64,000 bases of DNA from positions 270,346 through 334,345 of the forward strand of contig NZ_JALLAN010000003.1 of the NCBI RefSeq assembly GCF_023062595.1. The letters run 5' to 3'. The position numbers were made by a program, and so were the translations under genes. Positions 36,110 to 48,263 of this stretch are shown piece after piece. Within the stretch, counting starts at the first letter, position 1. Each line of letters begins with the position of its first letter. The stretch is from Arthrobacter rhizosphaerae. Its GTDB lineage: Bacteria > Actinomycetota > Actinomycetes > Actinomycetales > Micrococcaceae. The notes under the pieces were generated by a model that did not search any database, was not told where the DNA came from, and saw nothing but the letters and a program-made list of their open reading frames with translations.

Positions 36110-36982
36110 ATGTCACCCGATAAAGCCCCCGAGGATTCCTCGAACGCTGACCCCCTGCCGAGCGTTTCCATTGTTATCCCGGCCTTCAACGAGGAGAGCG
36201 TCATACGGCAGTGCCTCATCGCGGCCGTATACCAATCTGTCCCGGCAGACGAAATCATCGTGGTGGACAACAAGTCCAAGGACCGCACGGCAAAGATCGT
36301 GCGTCAGATGCAGCTTGAATATCCAGAGAGCCCCATCATCCTTTTGAGCCAACACAAGGAACAAGGCCTTATCCCCACCAGGAACTTCGGTTTGGATCAC
36401 GCCCGGAGTGACATTCTGGGCCGTATTGATGCGGACTCGGTTCTCGAGCCTGACTGGGTGGAACAGGTCCAAAAGGCGTTCAAGGACCCCACCGTCCAGG
36501 CGGCGACCGGCCCTGTGGTCTACTACGACATGCCAATGCGGCGCTTCGGGCTCAAGGCTGATGACAAGATGCGCCAGCTCATGCTCAAGCTGGCCAAACA
36601 CCAGTACCACTTCCTCTTTGGTTCCAACATGGCTATGCGGCGCTCCGCGTGGGAAACCATTCGGGAAGAGACGTGCCGGGACGAAAAAGACGAGATGCAC
36701 GAGGACATCGACCTTTCGCTCCACCTGGCAGACCACGAACTCAAGGTTCAGTACTGGCCCCAGATGGTGTCCGGAATGTCGGCCCGGCGCTTAGAAGATT
36801 CGCCCCGGGACTACCGCTACTACGTAACTCGCTTTGACCGCACCTATAAAGCCCACAACGTGAAGAAAATGGCCCTAAAGGCTCCCATGGTGGTGTTCTT
36901 CTCGGTTTATTTCCCGGCCAAGCTGCTGCGGGCTATCCACACAGTGAATACTGCCCAGCCCAAGACCCGCGGGGGCCAATAG
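36110..36982 (+). CDS. Family 2 glycosyltransferase
   Basis: 290 residues. The GT-A fold start VSIVIPAFNEESVIRQCLIA (residues about 19-38), a VVDNKSKDRT sugar-nucleotide segment and a DxD motif in GRIDADSVLEPDW are clear, followed by an acidic EDIDLSL acceptor region. A hydrophobic stretch near the C-terminus (KAPMVVFFSVYFPAKLL) suggests membrane contact. The product is unknown; no polysaccharide cluster surrounds it. Confidence 0.88.
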   Translation: MSPDKAPEDSSNADPLPSVSIVIPAFNEESVIRQCLIAAVYQSVPADEIIVVDNKSKDRTAKIVRQMQLEYPESPIILLSQHKEQGLIPTRNFGLDHARSDILGRIDADSVLEPDWVEQVQKAFKDPTVQAATGPVVYYDMPMRRFGLKADDKMRQLMLKLAKHQYHFLFGSNMAMRRSAWETIREETCRDEKDEMHEDIDLSLHLADHELKVQYWPQMVSGMSARRLEDSPRDYRYYVTRFDRTYKAHNVKKMALKAPMVVFFSVYFPAKLLRAIHTVNTAQPKTRGGQ

Positions 36983-37003
36983 CTCTCCCGGGCATTCCCC
37001 GGA

Positions 37004-37912
37004 TCAGTCCGTACCAAGCTCCGCGAGCTGCGGGACTGCTTTCCGGGCCGAGCTGCGCTGACCGGCGACGACGACGGCGAGGCCCACCAGGATCAAAGCA
37101 AGGCCGGCGTAGGTTCCGGCCGGCAGCGTCTCAGCCAGGAACAAGGCTGCCAGCAAAGCTGCGCCCGGGATCTCGAGCAGGATGATCATGGATACCAATA
37201 GCGGACTCATCGTGGCCAGCAAATGGTTGAACGCCGTGTGCCCTACCAGTTGTGCACATACCGTGATGGCGGCTATACCCAACCAGCCGGCAGCTTCGAA
37301 CCCAATGAGGGGCTGGCCGGTGAACAATGCGAGCACGGCGACCAAGGCAGCACACATTCCATAGCAGAGCGTCGTGTACGAGCCCGTAGTCATGGTCTGC
37401 CGGGCCTTCCCTCCTGCAAGGGTGTAAAGGCCTGCCAGCGCACCTCCAGCGACTGCCAGCAAGTCTCCTGCCAGGGCCTCCGGTGAAGTTCCCATATCGA
37501 ATCCTGTGATCGCTACTACTCCGAGAAAGGCGACCGCCAACCCGGCCAGCACAGTCCAGCTGTGTCTGATTCCACGGAACAGCTGAAAGACTGCAATCCA
37601 GGCGGATTGCAGGCAGACGAGGGCTGTCGCGGCGGCCACCGATGTCAGTTGAAGGGAGGTAATGAAGCAGGCGAAGTGCAGGGCCAGCGCAACCGCGGCA
37701 ATAAGGCACCAGCGGAACTCGGACGCCCTGATTCGACCCAGCTCCCGCGGATCCCGGACCACTACCGGAGCCACCATAACAACAGCACCGATTGCATTAC
37801 GCCAGAAAGCTATAGCCAGGGCACTGACTGTTGTGGCACCAAGGGTTGCGGCTATGAGCGGCCCTGAGGAGGCTACGCCCAGCACCCCAAGAGCCGCAAT
37901 AAGAAAAGTCAC
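37004..37912 (-). CDS. EamA/DMT family transporter
   Basis: 302 residues with ten predicted membrane helices in two EamA halves (about 1-135 and 145-285). GTG start. FWRNAIGAVVMV in the first half and the SPLLVSMIILLEIPGAALLAALFLAE segment in the second are typical of drug/metabolite exporters. The substrate cannot be predicted. Convergent with the glycosyltransferase and upstream of tRNA-Ala. Confidence 0.88.
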   Translation of the reverse strand: MTFLIAALGVLGVASSGPLIAATLGATTVSALAIAFWRNAIGAVVMVAPVVVRDPRELGRIRASEFRWCLIAAVALALHFACFITSLQLTSVAAATALVCLQSAWIAVFQLFRGIRHSWTVLAGLAVAFLGVVAITGFDMGTSPEALAGDLLAVAGGALAGLYTLAGGKARQTMTTGSYTTLCYGMCAALVAVLALFTGQPLIGFEAAGWLGIAAITVCAQLVGHTAFNHLLATMSPLLVSMIILLEIPGAALLAALFLAETLPAGTYAGLALILVGLAVVVAGQRSSARKAVPQLAELGTD

Positions 37913-37954
37913 GTGCCCACTGTAGCCCGGCCAATCCTGGCGAACAGTTAAAGC

Positions 37955-37988
37955 AATGAGTCCCGGTCATTGCTGACCGGGACTCATT
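37955..37988 (-). terminator. Terminator of tRNA-Ala
   Basis: A perfect 15-bp stem (37955-37969 with 37974-37988) and a TTGC-type four-base loop lie immediately past the tRNA 3' end. Confidence 0.8.
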
Positions 37989-37992
37989 CTTA

Positions 37993-38068
37993 TGGTGGAG
38001 GCACGGGGACTCGAACCCCGAACCCCCTGCTTGCAAAGCAGGTGCGCTACCAATTGCGCCATGCCCCC
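37993..38068 (-). tRNA. tRNA-Ala (anticodon TGC)
   Basis: The minus strand begins GGGGGCATGGCGCAATTGG, has anticodon stem CCTGC/GCAGG with loop TTTGCAA (anticodon TGC) and T-arm GGTTCGAGTCC. CCA is encoded at 37993-37995. Length is 76. Confidence 0.95.
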
Positions 38069-38140
38069 ATAAGAAGCAACCCGTCAATCATACCCTAGTT
38101 CCAGGAAGCCTTTTGCCAGCTTCCAGACCGGGTGTCCTTG

Positions 38141-38257
38141 CTAGTCAACCGTATCGGTGGACTCGCTCCAGACTGTTTTCCGGGCTTCGGATTCCTGCAC
38201 TTTCCTGTAGAGCAGGACGCCTGCGATCGCCGCTGCAATAACCAGCAACTTCTTCAC
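38141..38257 (-). CDS. DLW-39 family small membrane protein
   Basis: 38 residues, GTG start, between tRNA-Ile and tRNA-Ala. The protein has a hydrophobic N-terminus (KKLLVIAAAIAGVLLYRKV) and a conserved tail VWSESTDTVD. This matches the DLW-39 family, a tiny actinobacterial protein known from exactly this tRNA context next to gyrA. Function is unknown; a single membrane helix with a cytoplasmic acidic tail is likely. Confidence 0.88.
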   Translation of the reverse strand: MKKLLVIAAAIAGVLLYRKVQESEARKTVWSESTDTVD

Positions 38258-38316
38258 ATGCACCCCGTTCCGACTCAGTTTTACCTGAATCTTTCCTTGA
38301 ACCTGTGCAGGTTCCG

Positions 38317-38390
38317 TGGGCGTACCAGGACTTGAACCTGGGACCTCTTCGTTATCAGCGAAGCGCTCTAACCGCCTGAGCTATACGCCC
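38317..38390 (-). tRNA. tRNA-Ile (anticodon GAT)
   Basis: The minus strand GGGCGTATAGCTCAGGCGG starts a standard fold. The acceptor GGGCGTA pairs with TACGCCC, the anticodon stem CTTCG/CGAAG encloses CTGATAA (anticodon GAT), and the T-arm is GGTTCAAGTCC. CCA is not encoded. Length is 74. Confidence 0.95.
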
Positions 38391-38399
38391 CGATGCCTC

Positions 38400-38440
38400 A
38401 TCGGGCCGAGATATGACTTTACAGCACATCCCGGCCCGAT
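38400..38440 (-). terminator. Possible hairpin between DUF3566 gene and tRNA-Ile
   Basis: ATCGGGCCG (38400-38408) can pair with CGGCCCGAT (38432-38440) around a 23-base loop. No T-run; weak evidence for a terminator or processing site. Confidence 0.35.
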
Positions 38441-38475
38441 CTCAAATCGAGGCTTTTGGGTGGAAAAGCAGCTGT

Positions 38476-39126
38476 TTAATCGTCCGTCAAAGTGACGCCG
38501 ATACCGCCCACCAAGGTGGCGGAAATGTTGTAGAGAACCGCTGACAACATGGAGAGGGCAGTCAGCAGGACCACATTCACGACGGCGATGATCGTCGCAA
38601 AAGACGCCACCTGCCCAAGGGATGCGACCTTCTTCAATTCGAATCCGCCGCCCTCGGAACCGGCCAGGGTACCCAGCAGACTGTCCACCTGATCAAAAAT
38701 TCCCGTCAGGTCAAGCACTGTCCACAAGACAATCGCCGCCACCACCGTGACGATACCCAAGGCCACGGACAGCAGGAAGGCCATCTTCAACACCGACCAG
38801 GGGTCAACCTTGCTGACGAGAAGCCGGGCCCGGCGGACCTTTGCCTTGGGGGCAGGTTTGATGAGTCCCGCCGTGCTTTGGCCGGACCGCTGGCCGGGCG
38901 CCGCCGGACGCTGACCCGCTGCAGGACGCTGACCGGGCGCTGTGGGGCGCTGACCCGGCGCAGCAGGACGCTGACCGGGAGCGGGAGGCCGCTGCGCCGG
39001 AGCACCTGGAGTGCTGGGTCGCTGCTGCGGACGCACTGGGGCATTCACCCGCGGAGCGGTCACCGGCTGACGGGCCCCGCCGGGAACGCCGCTGCTCGGA
39101 TTGGGATATGAGTCGGAATTACTCAC
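38476..39126 (-). CDS. DUF3566 transmembrane protein downstream of gyrA
   Basis: 216 residues, GTG start overlapping the gyrA stop by 4 bases. A Pro/Gln/Arg/Ala low-complexity cytoplasmic region (about residues 35-85, repeated PAAPGQRP units) is followed by two membrane helices (about 112-138 and 172-196) in the DUF3566 domain (about 95-215, [20 protein letters not shown]). The family is conserved next to gyrA in actinobacteria; function unknown, possibly division-related. Confidence 0.9.
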   Translation of the reverse strand: MSNSDSYPNPSSGVPGGARQPVTAPRVNAPVRPQQRPSTPGAPAQRPPAPGQRPAAPGQRPTAPGQRPAAGQRPAAPGQRSGQSTAGLIKPAPKAKVRRARLLVSKVDPWSVLKMAFLLSVALGIVTVVAAIVLWTVLDLTGIFDQVDSLLGTLAGSEGGGFELKKVASLGQVASFATIIAVVNVVLLTALSMLSAVLYNISATLVGGIGVTLTDD

Positions 39127-41867
39127 TCGTTACCTCCGGTAGTGTCTTCGTCCAGCACATCCTCGTCCGATTCAGCATCGGACGGCAGGGACAGTACTGA
39201 TTCTGCTTCTCCAGATCCCTCATGTGATCCGTTATCTTCAGCCAACGTTACGTCATCACTGGCTTTACCCTGACCTTCAGCCAGAGTTTCCTCCGAGCCG
39301 TCAGTGAGGCTTCCAGCTTCGCCGGCGTCCTCATCCAAGGCGCCGTCCTCGGCCTCAATGCCTCTCTCACTGTTCCTGGCAACCTCGATGATGCGGTCGT
39401 TCTTGTCAGGCTTAGCAAAGATCACGCCCATGGTGTCCCTGCCCTTAGCCGGGACGCCCGCAACGGAGGAGCGGACCACCTTGCCGCCCTCCATGACCAC
39501 CAGGACCTCATCCTCTTCCTGGACAATCAAGGCGCCTACAAGATCGCCTCGTCCTTCGGCGAGCTTCGCAACCTTGATGCCAAGGCCGCCGCGACCCTGA
39601 AGCCGGTACTCTTCCACGGCCGTGCGCTTGGCATAGCCACCGTCGGTAACGATGAATACGTAGGATCCTTCTGTGATGACGTTGGCCGCGAGGAGTTCAT
39701 CGTCCTCACGGAACTTCATGCCCGTAACGCCGGATGTGGCCCGGCCCATCGGCCTCAGGGCATCGTCGGTGGCTGTGAAGCGGATGGACTGGCCCTTACG
39801 CGAGACCAGCATCAGATCATCTGTTTCCGAAACCAACTGCGCCGATACCAACTCATCGCCGTCGCGCAGGTTGATGGCGATGACACCGGCGGAACGGTTG
39901 GTGTCGTAGTCCTCCAGCCGCGTCTTCTTCACGAGTCCTCGTTTGGTGGCCAGGACCAGGTAAGGCGAGTGCTGGTAGTCCTTGAGATCCAGAACCTGGG
40001 CAATGTGTTCGTCGGGCTGGAACGCCAACAGGTTGGCTACGTGCTGACCCTTGGCATCACGGCCGGCTTCAGCCAGCTCGTAGGCCTTGGCGCGATATAC
40101 GCGTCCCAGGTTGGTGAAGAACAAGAGCCAGTGGTGGGTTGTGGTGACGAAGAAGTGCTCCACGACGTCGTCGCCTCGCAATTGGGCACCCTTGATGCCC
40201 TTGCCGCCACGTTGCTGGGAGCGGTAGTTGTCGCTGCGGGTGCGCTTGACGTAGCCGCCTCGCGTGATGGTGACCACCATTTCCTCTTCCGGAATGAGGT
40301 CTTCCATCGACATGTCGCCGTCGAATCCCATCAGGATGTGGGTCCTGCGGTCGTCACCGTGTTTTGCTACGATCTCGGCCAGCTCGTTGCTGATGATCTC
40401 CCGCTGACGCTCCTCGGAGGCCAGGATGGAGTTGTACTCAGTGATGAGGGCTTCAAGCTCGGCATGACGGTCCTGGATCTTCTGGCGTTCCAGGGCTGCG
40501 AGACGGCGGAGCTGCATGTCCAGGATCGCGCGGGCCTGGAGTTCGTCGATGTCCAGCAACTGCATCAGCCCATCGCGGGCCGCTTCCGTTGTGTTGGAGG
40601 CACGGATCAGCGCGATGACTTCGTCCAGCATATCCAGTGCCTTCAGGAGTGCGCGGAGAATATGCGCTTCCTCTTCGGCCTTCCGCAGGCGGTAGCGGGT
40701 GCGGCGGGCGATGACATCGAGCTGATGGGTTACCCAGTGGCGGATAAAGGCATCAAGGCTCAGTGTCCGGGGCACGCCGTCCACGATGGCCAGCATGTTC
40801 GCGGAGAAGTTGTCCTGAAGCTGCGTGTGCTTGTAAAGGTTGTTCAGCACCACCTTCGGCACGGCGTCCCGCTTGAGCACAATAACCAGGCGCTGGCCCG
40901 TACGGCCCGAGGTTTCATCGCGGAGGTCAGCGATTCCCTGGATCTTGCCATCCTTGACCAGCTCAGCGATCTTGATGGCGAGGTTGTCCGGGTTGGCCTG
41001 GTAGGGCAGCTCGGTGACTACGAGGCAGGTTCGTCCCTGCAATTCCTCGACATTGACCACGGCACGCATCGTGATGGAACCGCGGCCGGTCCGGTAGGCG
41101 TCCTCAATGCCCCGGTGGCCCAGAATCTGGGCTCCGGTGGGGAAATCGGGGCCCTTGATGCGCAGCAGCAGCTCTTCGAGGAGTTCCTCGCGGCTGGCGG
41201 TGGGGTTGGCCAGGTACCACTGGACACCGTCAGCAACTTCGCGGAGGTTGTGCGGCGGAATGTTGGTAGCCATGCCGACGGCGATACCCGAGGAGCCGTT
41301 GACAAGCAGGTTGGGGAACCGCGCCGGCAGGATGGTTGGTTCCTGGTTCTTGCCATCGTAGTTGTCCTGGAAATCAACGGTTTCTTCGTCGATGTCCCGG
41401 ACCATTTCCATGGCCAAGGGCGCCATTTTGGTTTCCGTGTACCTGGGTGCAGCTGCGCCGTCGTTGCCCGGCGAACCGAAGTTGCCCTGGCCCAAGGCCA
41501 GCGGATACCGCATGGTCCAATCCTGGATAAGGCGAACGAGTGCGTCGTAAATAGCGGTGTCACCGTGCGGGTGGTACTGCCCCATCACTTCGCCGACCAC
41601 GCGGGCGCACTTGTTGAAGGAGCGGTCCGGGCGGTAGCCGCCGTCGAACATTGCGTACAGAACCCGGCGGTGGACGGGCTTGAGGCCATCCCTCACATCG
41701 GGGAGGGCGCGGCCAACAATGACGGCCATGGCGTAGTCCAGGTAAGACCGCTGCATTTCCGTCTGCAGGTCCACCTGCTCCACACGGTCGATCAGCACGT
41801 TGCCCTCAATGATGGGTTCCAGGGCGTCGCCGAACTCGCCGGGAACTTCAGGTGTTTCATCACTCAT
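39123..41867 (-). CDS. gyrA: DNA gyrase subunit A
   Basis: 914 residues. Active-site Tyr143 lies in [10 protein letters not shown]; the quinolone-determining region reads [12 protein letters not shown] (Thr104 and Asp108 at the sensitive positions). Six beta-pinwheel blades follow, with the GyrA box QRGGKGIKG. After about residue 835 the protein continues with an 80-residue strongly acidic Glu/Asp/Ser-rich tail ending DEDTTGGNE, longer than mycobacterial GyrA of about 840 residues. With GyrB it introduces negative supercoils. Starts 59 bases after gyrB. Confidence 0.97.
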   Translation of the reverse strand: MSDETPEVPGEFGDALEPIIEGNVLIDRVEQVDLQTEMQRSYLDYAMAVIVGRALPDVRDGLKPVHRRVLYAMFDGGYRPDRSFNKCARVVGEVMGQYHPHGDTAIYDALVRLIQDWTMRYPLALGQGNFGSPGNDGAAAPRYTETKMAPLAMEMVRDIDEETVDFQDNYDGKNQEPTILPARFPNLLVNGSSGIAVGMATNIPPHNLREVADGVQWYLANPTASREELLEELLLRIKGPDFPTGAQILGHRGIEDAYRTGRGSITMRAVVNVEELQGRTCLVVTELPYQANPDNLAIKIAELVKDGKIQGIADLRDETSGRTGQRLVIVLKRDAVPKVVLNNLYKHTQLQDNFSANMLAIVDGVPRTLSLDAFIRHWVTHQLDVIARRTRYRLRKAEEEAHILRALLKALDMLDEVIALIRASNTTEAARDGLMQLLDIDELQARAILDMQLRRLAALERQKIQDRHAELEALITEYNSILASEERQREIISNELAEIVAKHGDDRRTHILMGFDGDMSMEDLIPEEEMVVTITRGGYVKRTRSDNYRSQQRGGKGIKGAQLRGDDVVEHFFVTTTHHWLLFFTNLGRVYRAKAYELAEAGRDAKGQHVANLLAFQPDEHIAQVLDLKDYQHSPYLVLATKRGLVKKTRLEDYDTNRSAGVIAINLRDGDELVSAQLVSETDDLMLVSRKGQSIRFTATDDALRPMGRATSGVTGMKFREDDELLAANVITEGSYVFIVTDGGYAKRTAVEEYRLQGRGGLGIKVAKLAEGRGDLVGALIVQEEDEVLVVMEGGKVVRSSVAGVPAKGRDTMGVIFAKPDKNDRIIEVARNSERGIEAEDGALDEDAGEAGSLTDGSEETLAEGQGKASDDVTLAEDNGSHEGSGEAESVLSLPSDAESDEDVLDEDTTGGNE

Positions 41868-41926
41868 GGTTCTTTAATTCCGTTTCAGGTATATGTCGGT
41901 TCAAGAATAATCAGGGCCTAAAAGGT

Positions 41927-44436
<2,510 letters not shown>

Positions 44437-45003
44437 TTAGCCGTAGGTATCGCGCGGGCCGCGTCCGTTCACTGTACGTCCGCCCTTGCGCCAGCTTGGC
44501 GCCGCCGGTCCAAGTACCTTGATGCTTGTCACCACTCCATCGCCCAGTTCGGTTCGGAACTTCTCCAGCAGGCTGAGGCTGAGCAGGCGGAGCTGGGTTG
44601 CCCAGGCCTTGGAATCACATCTGACGTGCAGCGTGGTGTCGGTGAAACTCTCGGGCGTGCAGTGTGCAGAAATTTCAGGGCCCACCAGGGTGGCCCACTC
44701 GGCCATGACCGAACCGACGGCCACGGGGGAAGTCCAGCCACGTTCGGCAACCAGCCGCCCCACCACTTTTCCCAGGCCCAAAGGGTCGCGGCCCGTTCCG
44801 TGGAACTGGGTGAACCCCCGGGTTCCCCGCTCGCTCCGCCCTGGCTTCTGCAGGTTGCCACCGGCGCGGGGAGCCGCGCGTCGGATTTCGCCGCGGGCAG
44901 CCGCGGCCTCCCTCATCCGGTTGAGTGCCACCTGGGCAGCATCGATTTCATCAGGGTCGCGGCCCGGTTGCAGGCCGCCGGCACTTTTGTCGTCCCTATT
45001 CAT
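44437..45003 (-). CDS. dciA: DciA family protein (DUF721), replicative helicase operator
   Basis: 188 residues. The C-terminal DUF721 domain (about 75-170) has LGKVVGRLVAERGW, WATLVGPEISAHCTPESF and LHVRCDSKAWATQLRLLS. The basic N-terminal half (RRAAPRAGG) is probably disordered. DciA recruits or loads the replicative helicase DnaB in bacteria that lack DnaC. It overlaps recF by 8 bases and sits in the dnaN-gnd-recF-dciA-gyrB block. Confidence 0.9.
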   Translation of the reverse strand: MNRDDKSAGGLQPGRDPDEIDAAQVALNRMREAAAARGEIRRAAPRAGGNLQKPGRSERGTRGFTQFHGTGRDPLGLGKVVGRLVAERGWTSPVAVGSVMAEWATLVGPEISAHCTPESFTDTTLHVRCDSKAWATQLRLLSLSLLEKFRTELGDGVVTSIKVLGPAAPSWRKGGRTVNGRGPRDTYG

Positions 45004-46192
45004 CGATTCCTCCTGGGATGACCTTCACCCGCCGCCCAGCCAACTCTTCCGGAATGTCAGCCTCGACGGCGGCCGTAACCAACACTTGTTCGGCACCGCT
45101 GACGATTGCAGCCAGTTTACGCCGACGCTGTACATCCAGCTCCGCAAAAACGTCATCGAGAATAAGGATGGGGGCAGACCCGCCCGTCCTGGTGTCGTCA
45201 AGCATCACGTAGTACGAAGCCAATCTCAGTGACAGGCACATGGACCAGGTTTCCCCGTGGGAGGCATATCCCTTCGCGGGCGCTTCCCCAAGAATCAGTT
45301 CCAGTTCGTCCCGATGTGGTCCAACGAGAGAGATTCCGCGTTCGAGTTCCCTTCGGCGGGAGGCGGCGAACGCCTGAACGTAGCGCTCTGTCAGTTCATC
45401 CACGGACAGTGTTCCAAGATCCTCAGCCGTTAGCCCGGGCACGGCAGGGTCAGTTCCCAAGACCGAGGTGGCGCCGTCGTCGTCCAACTGGTTAAGCAGT
45501 GTTGATCGGTACACGGCTCCCGCAGCTTTTGATCCGTCAGTCAGTTGTTCGTAGGCGTTCTTCAGATGCGGGCGGAGCCTGTCAACAAGTTCAAGCCTGG
45601 CATGCAGGAGTTCCGCGCCGGCCCGCGCCATGTGTTGATCCCAGACATCAAGTGTTGCTTCATGCCCTGCCGTGAACTTGCCTGTCCGGGCGGACTTCAG
45701 GAGGGCGTTGCGCTGTTTCAGCACACGGTCGTAGTCGCTGCGGGTTGCAGCGTGGCGAGGCATAAGGCTGACCAGAAGTTCATCGAGGAAGCGTCGGCGG
45801 TTTGAAGGGTCGCCTTTGACCAGTGCCAGATCTTCGGGAGCGAAGAGGACCGTCTGGCAGATTCCCAGCAGATCCCTGGAGCGTACCGGGTTGCTGCGGT
45901 TGATTCTTCCCCTGTTGGCCCGGCTGGCGTTAATCTCAAGTTCCAGGACCGTTGACTGGTCGCCCCGGACCAGCTTTGCCCGGATCAGGGCACGGTCTGC
46001 ACCGAAACGAAGCAGTGGACCATCCGAGCTCACCCGATGCGAGCTCAGCGTGGCAAGATAACCGATGGCTTCCATCAGATTCGTTTTTCCGATGCCGTTA
46101 GAACCCAACAGCACGGTGATCCCGGGGTCAAGAGTCAGGTCCACCTGGGCGTAGCTGCGGAAATCAGTCAGGGAAAGGTGCTGTAGGTACAC
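44996..46192 (-). CDS. recF: RecF, DNA replication and repair ATPase
   Basis: 398 residues, GTG start. Walker A GSNGIGKTN at about 30-38, the signature segment in SMCLSLRLASY and Walker B PILILDDVFAELD are present, along with the typical MYLQHLSLTDFRSYAQVDL opening. It loads RecA at gaps with RecO and RecR. A GTG with few spacer bases follows gnd; dciA overlaps its end. Confidence 0.95.
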   Translation of the reverse strand: MYLQHLSLTDFRSYAQVDLTLDPGITVLLGSNGIGKTNLMEAIGYLATLSSHRVSSDGPLLRFGADRALIRAKLVRGDQSTVLELEINASRANRGRINRSNPVRSRDLLGICQTVLFAPEDLALVKGDPSNRRRFLDELLVSLMPRHAATRSDYDRVLKQRNALLKSARTGKFTAGHEATLDVWDQHMARAGAELLHARLELVDRLRPHLKNAYEQLTDGSKAAGAVYRSTLLNQLDDDGATSVLGTDPAVPGLTAEDLGTLSVDELTERYVQAFAASRRRELERGISLVGPHRDELELILGEAPAKGYASHGETWSMCLSLRLASYYVMLDDTRTGGSAPILILDDVFAELDVQRRRKLAAIVSGAEQVLVTAAVEADIPEELAGRRVKVIPGGIDE

Positions 46193-46226
46193 GCTTTTCA
46201 GAATCCTCGGGGGTGGCGTGCCACCC

Positions 46227-47111
46227 TTATTTGGCCGGGCGGGTGGCGTGGCCGCCGAACTGTTGGCGCAGGGCGGAGACCATTTTCATGGCCGGCGAAT
46301 TGTCCTCCCGTGAGGAGAATCGCGCGAACAGGGCCGCCGTAATGGCGGGTGCCGGGACAGCGTTTGCAATCGCCTCTTCGACGGTCCAGCGTCCTTCCCC
46401 TGAATCCTCGACGTAGTCATCAATGGAGGCCAGGCCCGGATCTTCGTCCAGGGCTTTTACCATAAGGTCCAGGAGCCAGGAGCGCACTACTGTGCCTTTT
46501 TGCCAGGCGCGGAATGTGCCTGGCAAATCCGCGACGATGTCCTTGGCAGCGAGCAGTTCGTAGCCTTCGGCGTAAGCCTGCATCAGGCCGTACTCGATCC
46601 CGTTGTGCACCATCTTGGCGTAGTGCCCGGCTCCTACTCCGCCGACGTGGACGAAGCTGTCGGCGCGTTCGCCTTCGGGCCGCAGCGCATCAAAAACCGG
46701 CATGGCCCGCTCGATGTCGGCCGCCTCGCCGCCGGCCATCAGGCCGTAGCCGTTCTTCAGTCCCCACACGCCACCGGACACTCCGCAGTCAGCGAAGCGA
46801 ATGCTTTTTTCGGCAAGGGAGGCAGCATGCTTCTGATCTTCAGTGAAGCGGGAGTTTCCGCCGTCTATGATCAGGTCTCCTGCTTCCAGCTTGTCCCCAA
46901 GATCGCTGATTACCGAATCGGTGATCTCACCGGCCGGAACCATTACCCAGATAATCCTCGGTGCGGGTATGGCCGCGATGAGTTCGTCGACGGACGCTAC
47001 ATCCGTAATCTCGGGGTTTCGATCCAGACCGGTGACTTCGATGCCACCCTGACGAAGCCGTTCGCGCATGTTGAAACCCATTTTGCCAAGGCCGATTAGT
47101 CCGATGTGCAT
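46227..47111 (-). CDS. gnd: 6-phosphogluconate dehydrogenase (decarboxylating), short GndA type
   Basis: 294 residues, the short form. NAD-binding motif GLIGLGKMGFNM, IDGGNSRFTED substrate segment, GVSGGVWG and KMVHNGIEYG with the catalytic Lys. Its short length and motif suggest the NAD-preferring bacterial type, oxidising 6-phosphogluconate to ribulose 5-phosphate. It sits between dnaN and recF, as in Streptomyces and other actinobacteria. Confidence 0.93.
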   Translation of the reverse strand: MHIGLIGLGKMGFNMRERLRQGGIEVTGLDRNPEITDVASVDELIAAIPAPRIIWVMVPAGEITDSVISDLGDKLEAGDLIIDGGNSRFTEDQKHAASLAEKSIRFADCGVSGGVWGLKNGYGLMAGGEAADIERAMPVFDALRPEGERADSFVHVGGVGAGHYAKMVHNGIEYGLMQAYAEGYELLAAKDIVADLPGTFRAWQKGTVVRSWLLDLMVKALDEDPGLASIDDYVEDSGEGRWTVEEAIANAVPAPAITAALFARFSSREDNSPAMKMVSALRQQFGGHATRPAK

Positions 47112-47138
47112 GGGGAACCCTTTTCTGCGCTGCTGGTT

Positions 47139-48263
47139 CTAGTTGGGAAGGCGTACCGGCATCACGAGATACCGGTAGTCATCCTGGTCTTCGCCGTCGG
47201 CCTCGCGTTGAGCCGTGATCATGGCGGGCTTGGGAGCGGTGGTGAAGGAGAACCGGACATACGCGGTTTCTATAACACTGAGACCTTCCACCAAATAATG
47301 CGGGTTGAAGGCTACCGTAATGTCCTCACCGGTGAGCTGCGCTTCCAGCTCTTCTGAGGCCTGTGCATCTTCGCCGGTACCGGCGTCGAGGTTCAACAGC
47401 CCTTGACTGAAAGCAAGCCGCACCGGAGTGTTCCGCTCCGCCACGAGGGAGACACGACGGACCGCTTCAACAAGTTCTTGCGTCCGGACAGTGGCGTAGA
47501 TGGGCGTTGTATCGGGGAAAAGTGAACGGATCTTGGGGTAGTCACCATCTACGAGCAGAGACGTCGTGGTCCGTCCGCCACTTTCGAAACCGATAAGCCG
47601 GCTGTCGTCATCCGCCAGGGCAAGGTTGATGTCACCGCTTCCACCAAGGGTCTTGGCCACTTCGTTGAGGGTTTTGGCCTTGACCAATGCACTCGTGGAG
47701 ACGCCGGGCGTGACAGGCTTCCACGGTACTTCGCGCATGGCCAGACGGTAACGGTCAGTGGCAAGGAGAGTGATGAGGTCATCTTCGATTTCCATCCGAA
47801 CGCCAGTGAGGATGGGAAGGGTGTCATCCTTGCTCGCGGCGATAATCACCTGGGAAACCGCCTGGGCGAACGCATCTCCCGAGACCGTGCCGCTGATGGC
47901 CGGCAGGGCAGGGAGGGGCGGGTACTCTGCCTCGGGCATGGTGGCAAGGTGGAAACTGCTGCGACGGCAAGTGAGCGTGACCTTGTTGCCGTCGGTTTCG
48001 ATGTCCACTGGAGCGGACGGAAGGCTGCGGCAGATATCTGCCAGGAGCCGGCCGGACACCAGGATGGTTCCCTCGTCCGTGATGTCCGCGGCGATCTCAA
48101 GCCGGGCGGACGTTTCGTAATCGAAGCTGGACAGGCTGACAGTTCCGGCTTCGGCCTTGAGCAAAAGTCCGGAGAGTACCGGGACGGGCGGCCGCGGAGA
48201 CAACGACCGGGCTGTCCAGGTGACGGCTTCTGCCAGGACGTCCCGTTCGACTCTGAACTTCAC
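47139..48263 (-). CDS. dnaN: DNA polymerase III beta sliding clamp
   Basis: 374 residues, the standard length. It begins KFRVERDVLAEAVTWTARSLSPRPPVPVLSG and ends in the clamp C-terminal YLVMPVRLPN. The frame is open 44 residues further upstream, into oriC; the GTG at 48263 matches the family start. Three repeated clamp folds form the ring that tethers polymerase to DNA. Confidence 0.96.
   Translation of the reverse strand: MKFRVERDVLAEAVTWTARSLSPRPPVPVLSGLLLKAEAGTVSLSSFDYETSARLEIAADITDEGTILVSGRLLADICRSLPSAPVDIETDGNKVTLTCRRSSFHLATMPEAEYPPLPALPAISGTVSGDAFAQAVSQVIIAASKDDTLPILTGVRMEIEDDLITLLATDRYRLAMREVPWKPVTPGVSTSALVKAKTLNEVAKTLGGSGDINLALADDDSRLIGFESGGRTTTSLLVDGDYPKIRSLFPDTTPIYATVRTQELVEAVRRVSLVAERNTPVRLAFSQGLLNLDAGTGEDAQASEELEAQLTGEDITVAFNPHYLVEGLSVIETAYVRFSFTTAPKPAMITAQREADGEDQDDYRYLVMPVRLPN

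Noticed and set aside
36933-36941. CTATCCACA inside the glycosyltransferase gene
   Set aside because: Single one-mismatch box in coding DNA; expected by chance.
39969-41921. A 650-codon plus-strand frame opposite gyrA
   Set aside because: An antisense shadow created by high-GC codon use; gyrA is certain on the other strand.
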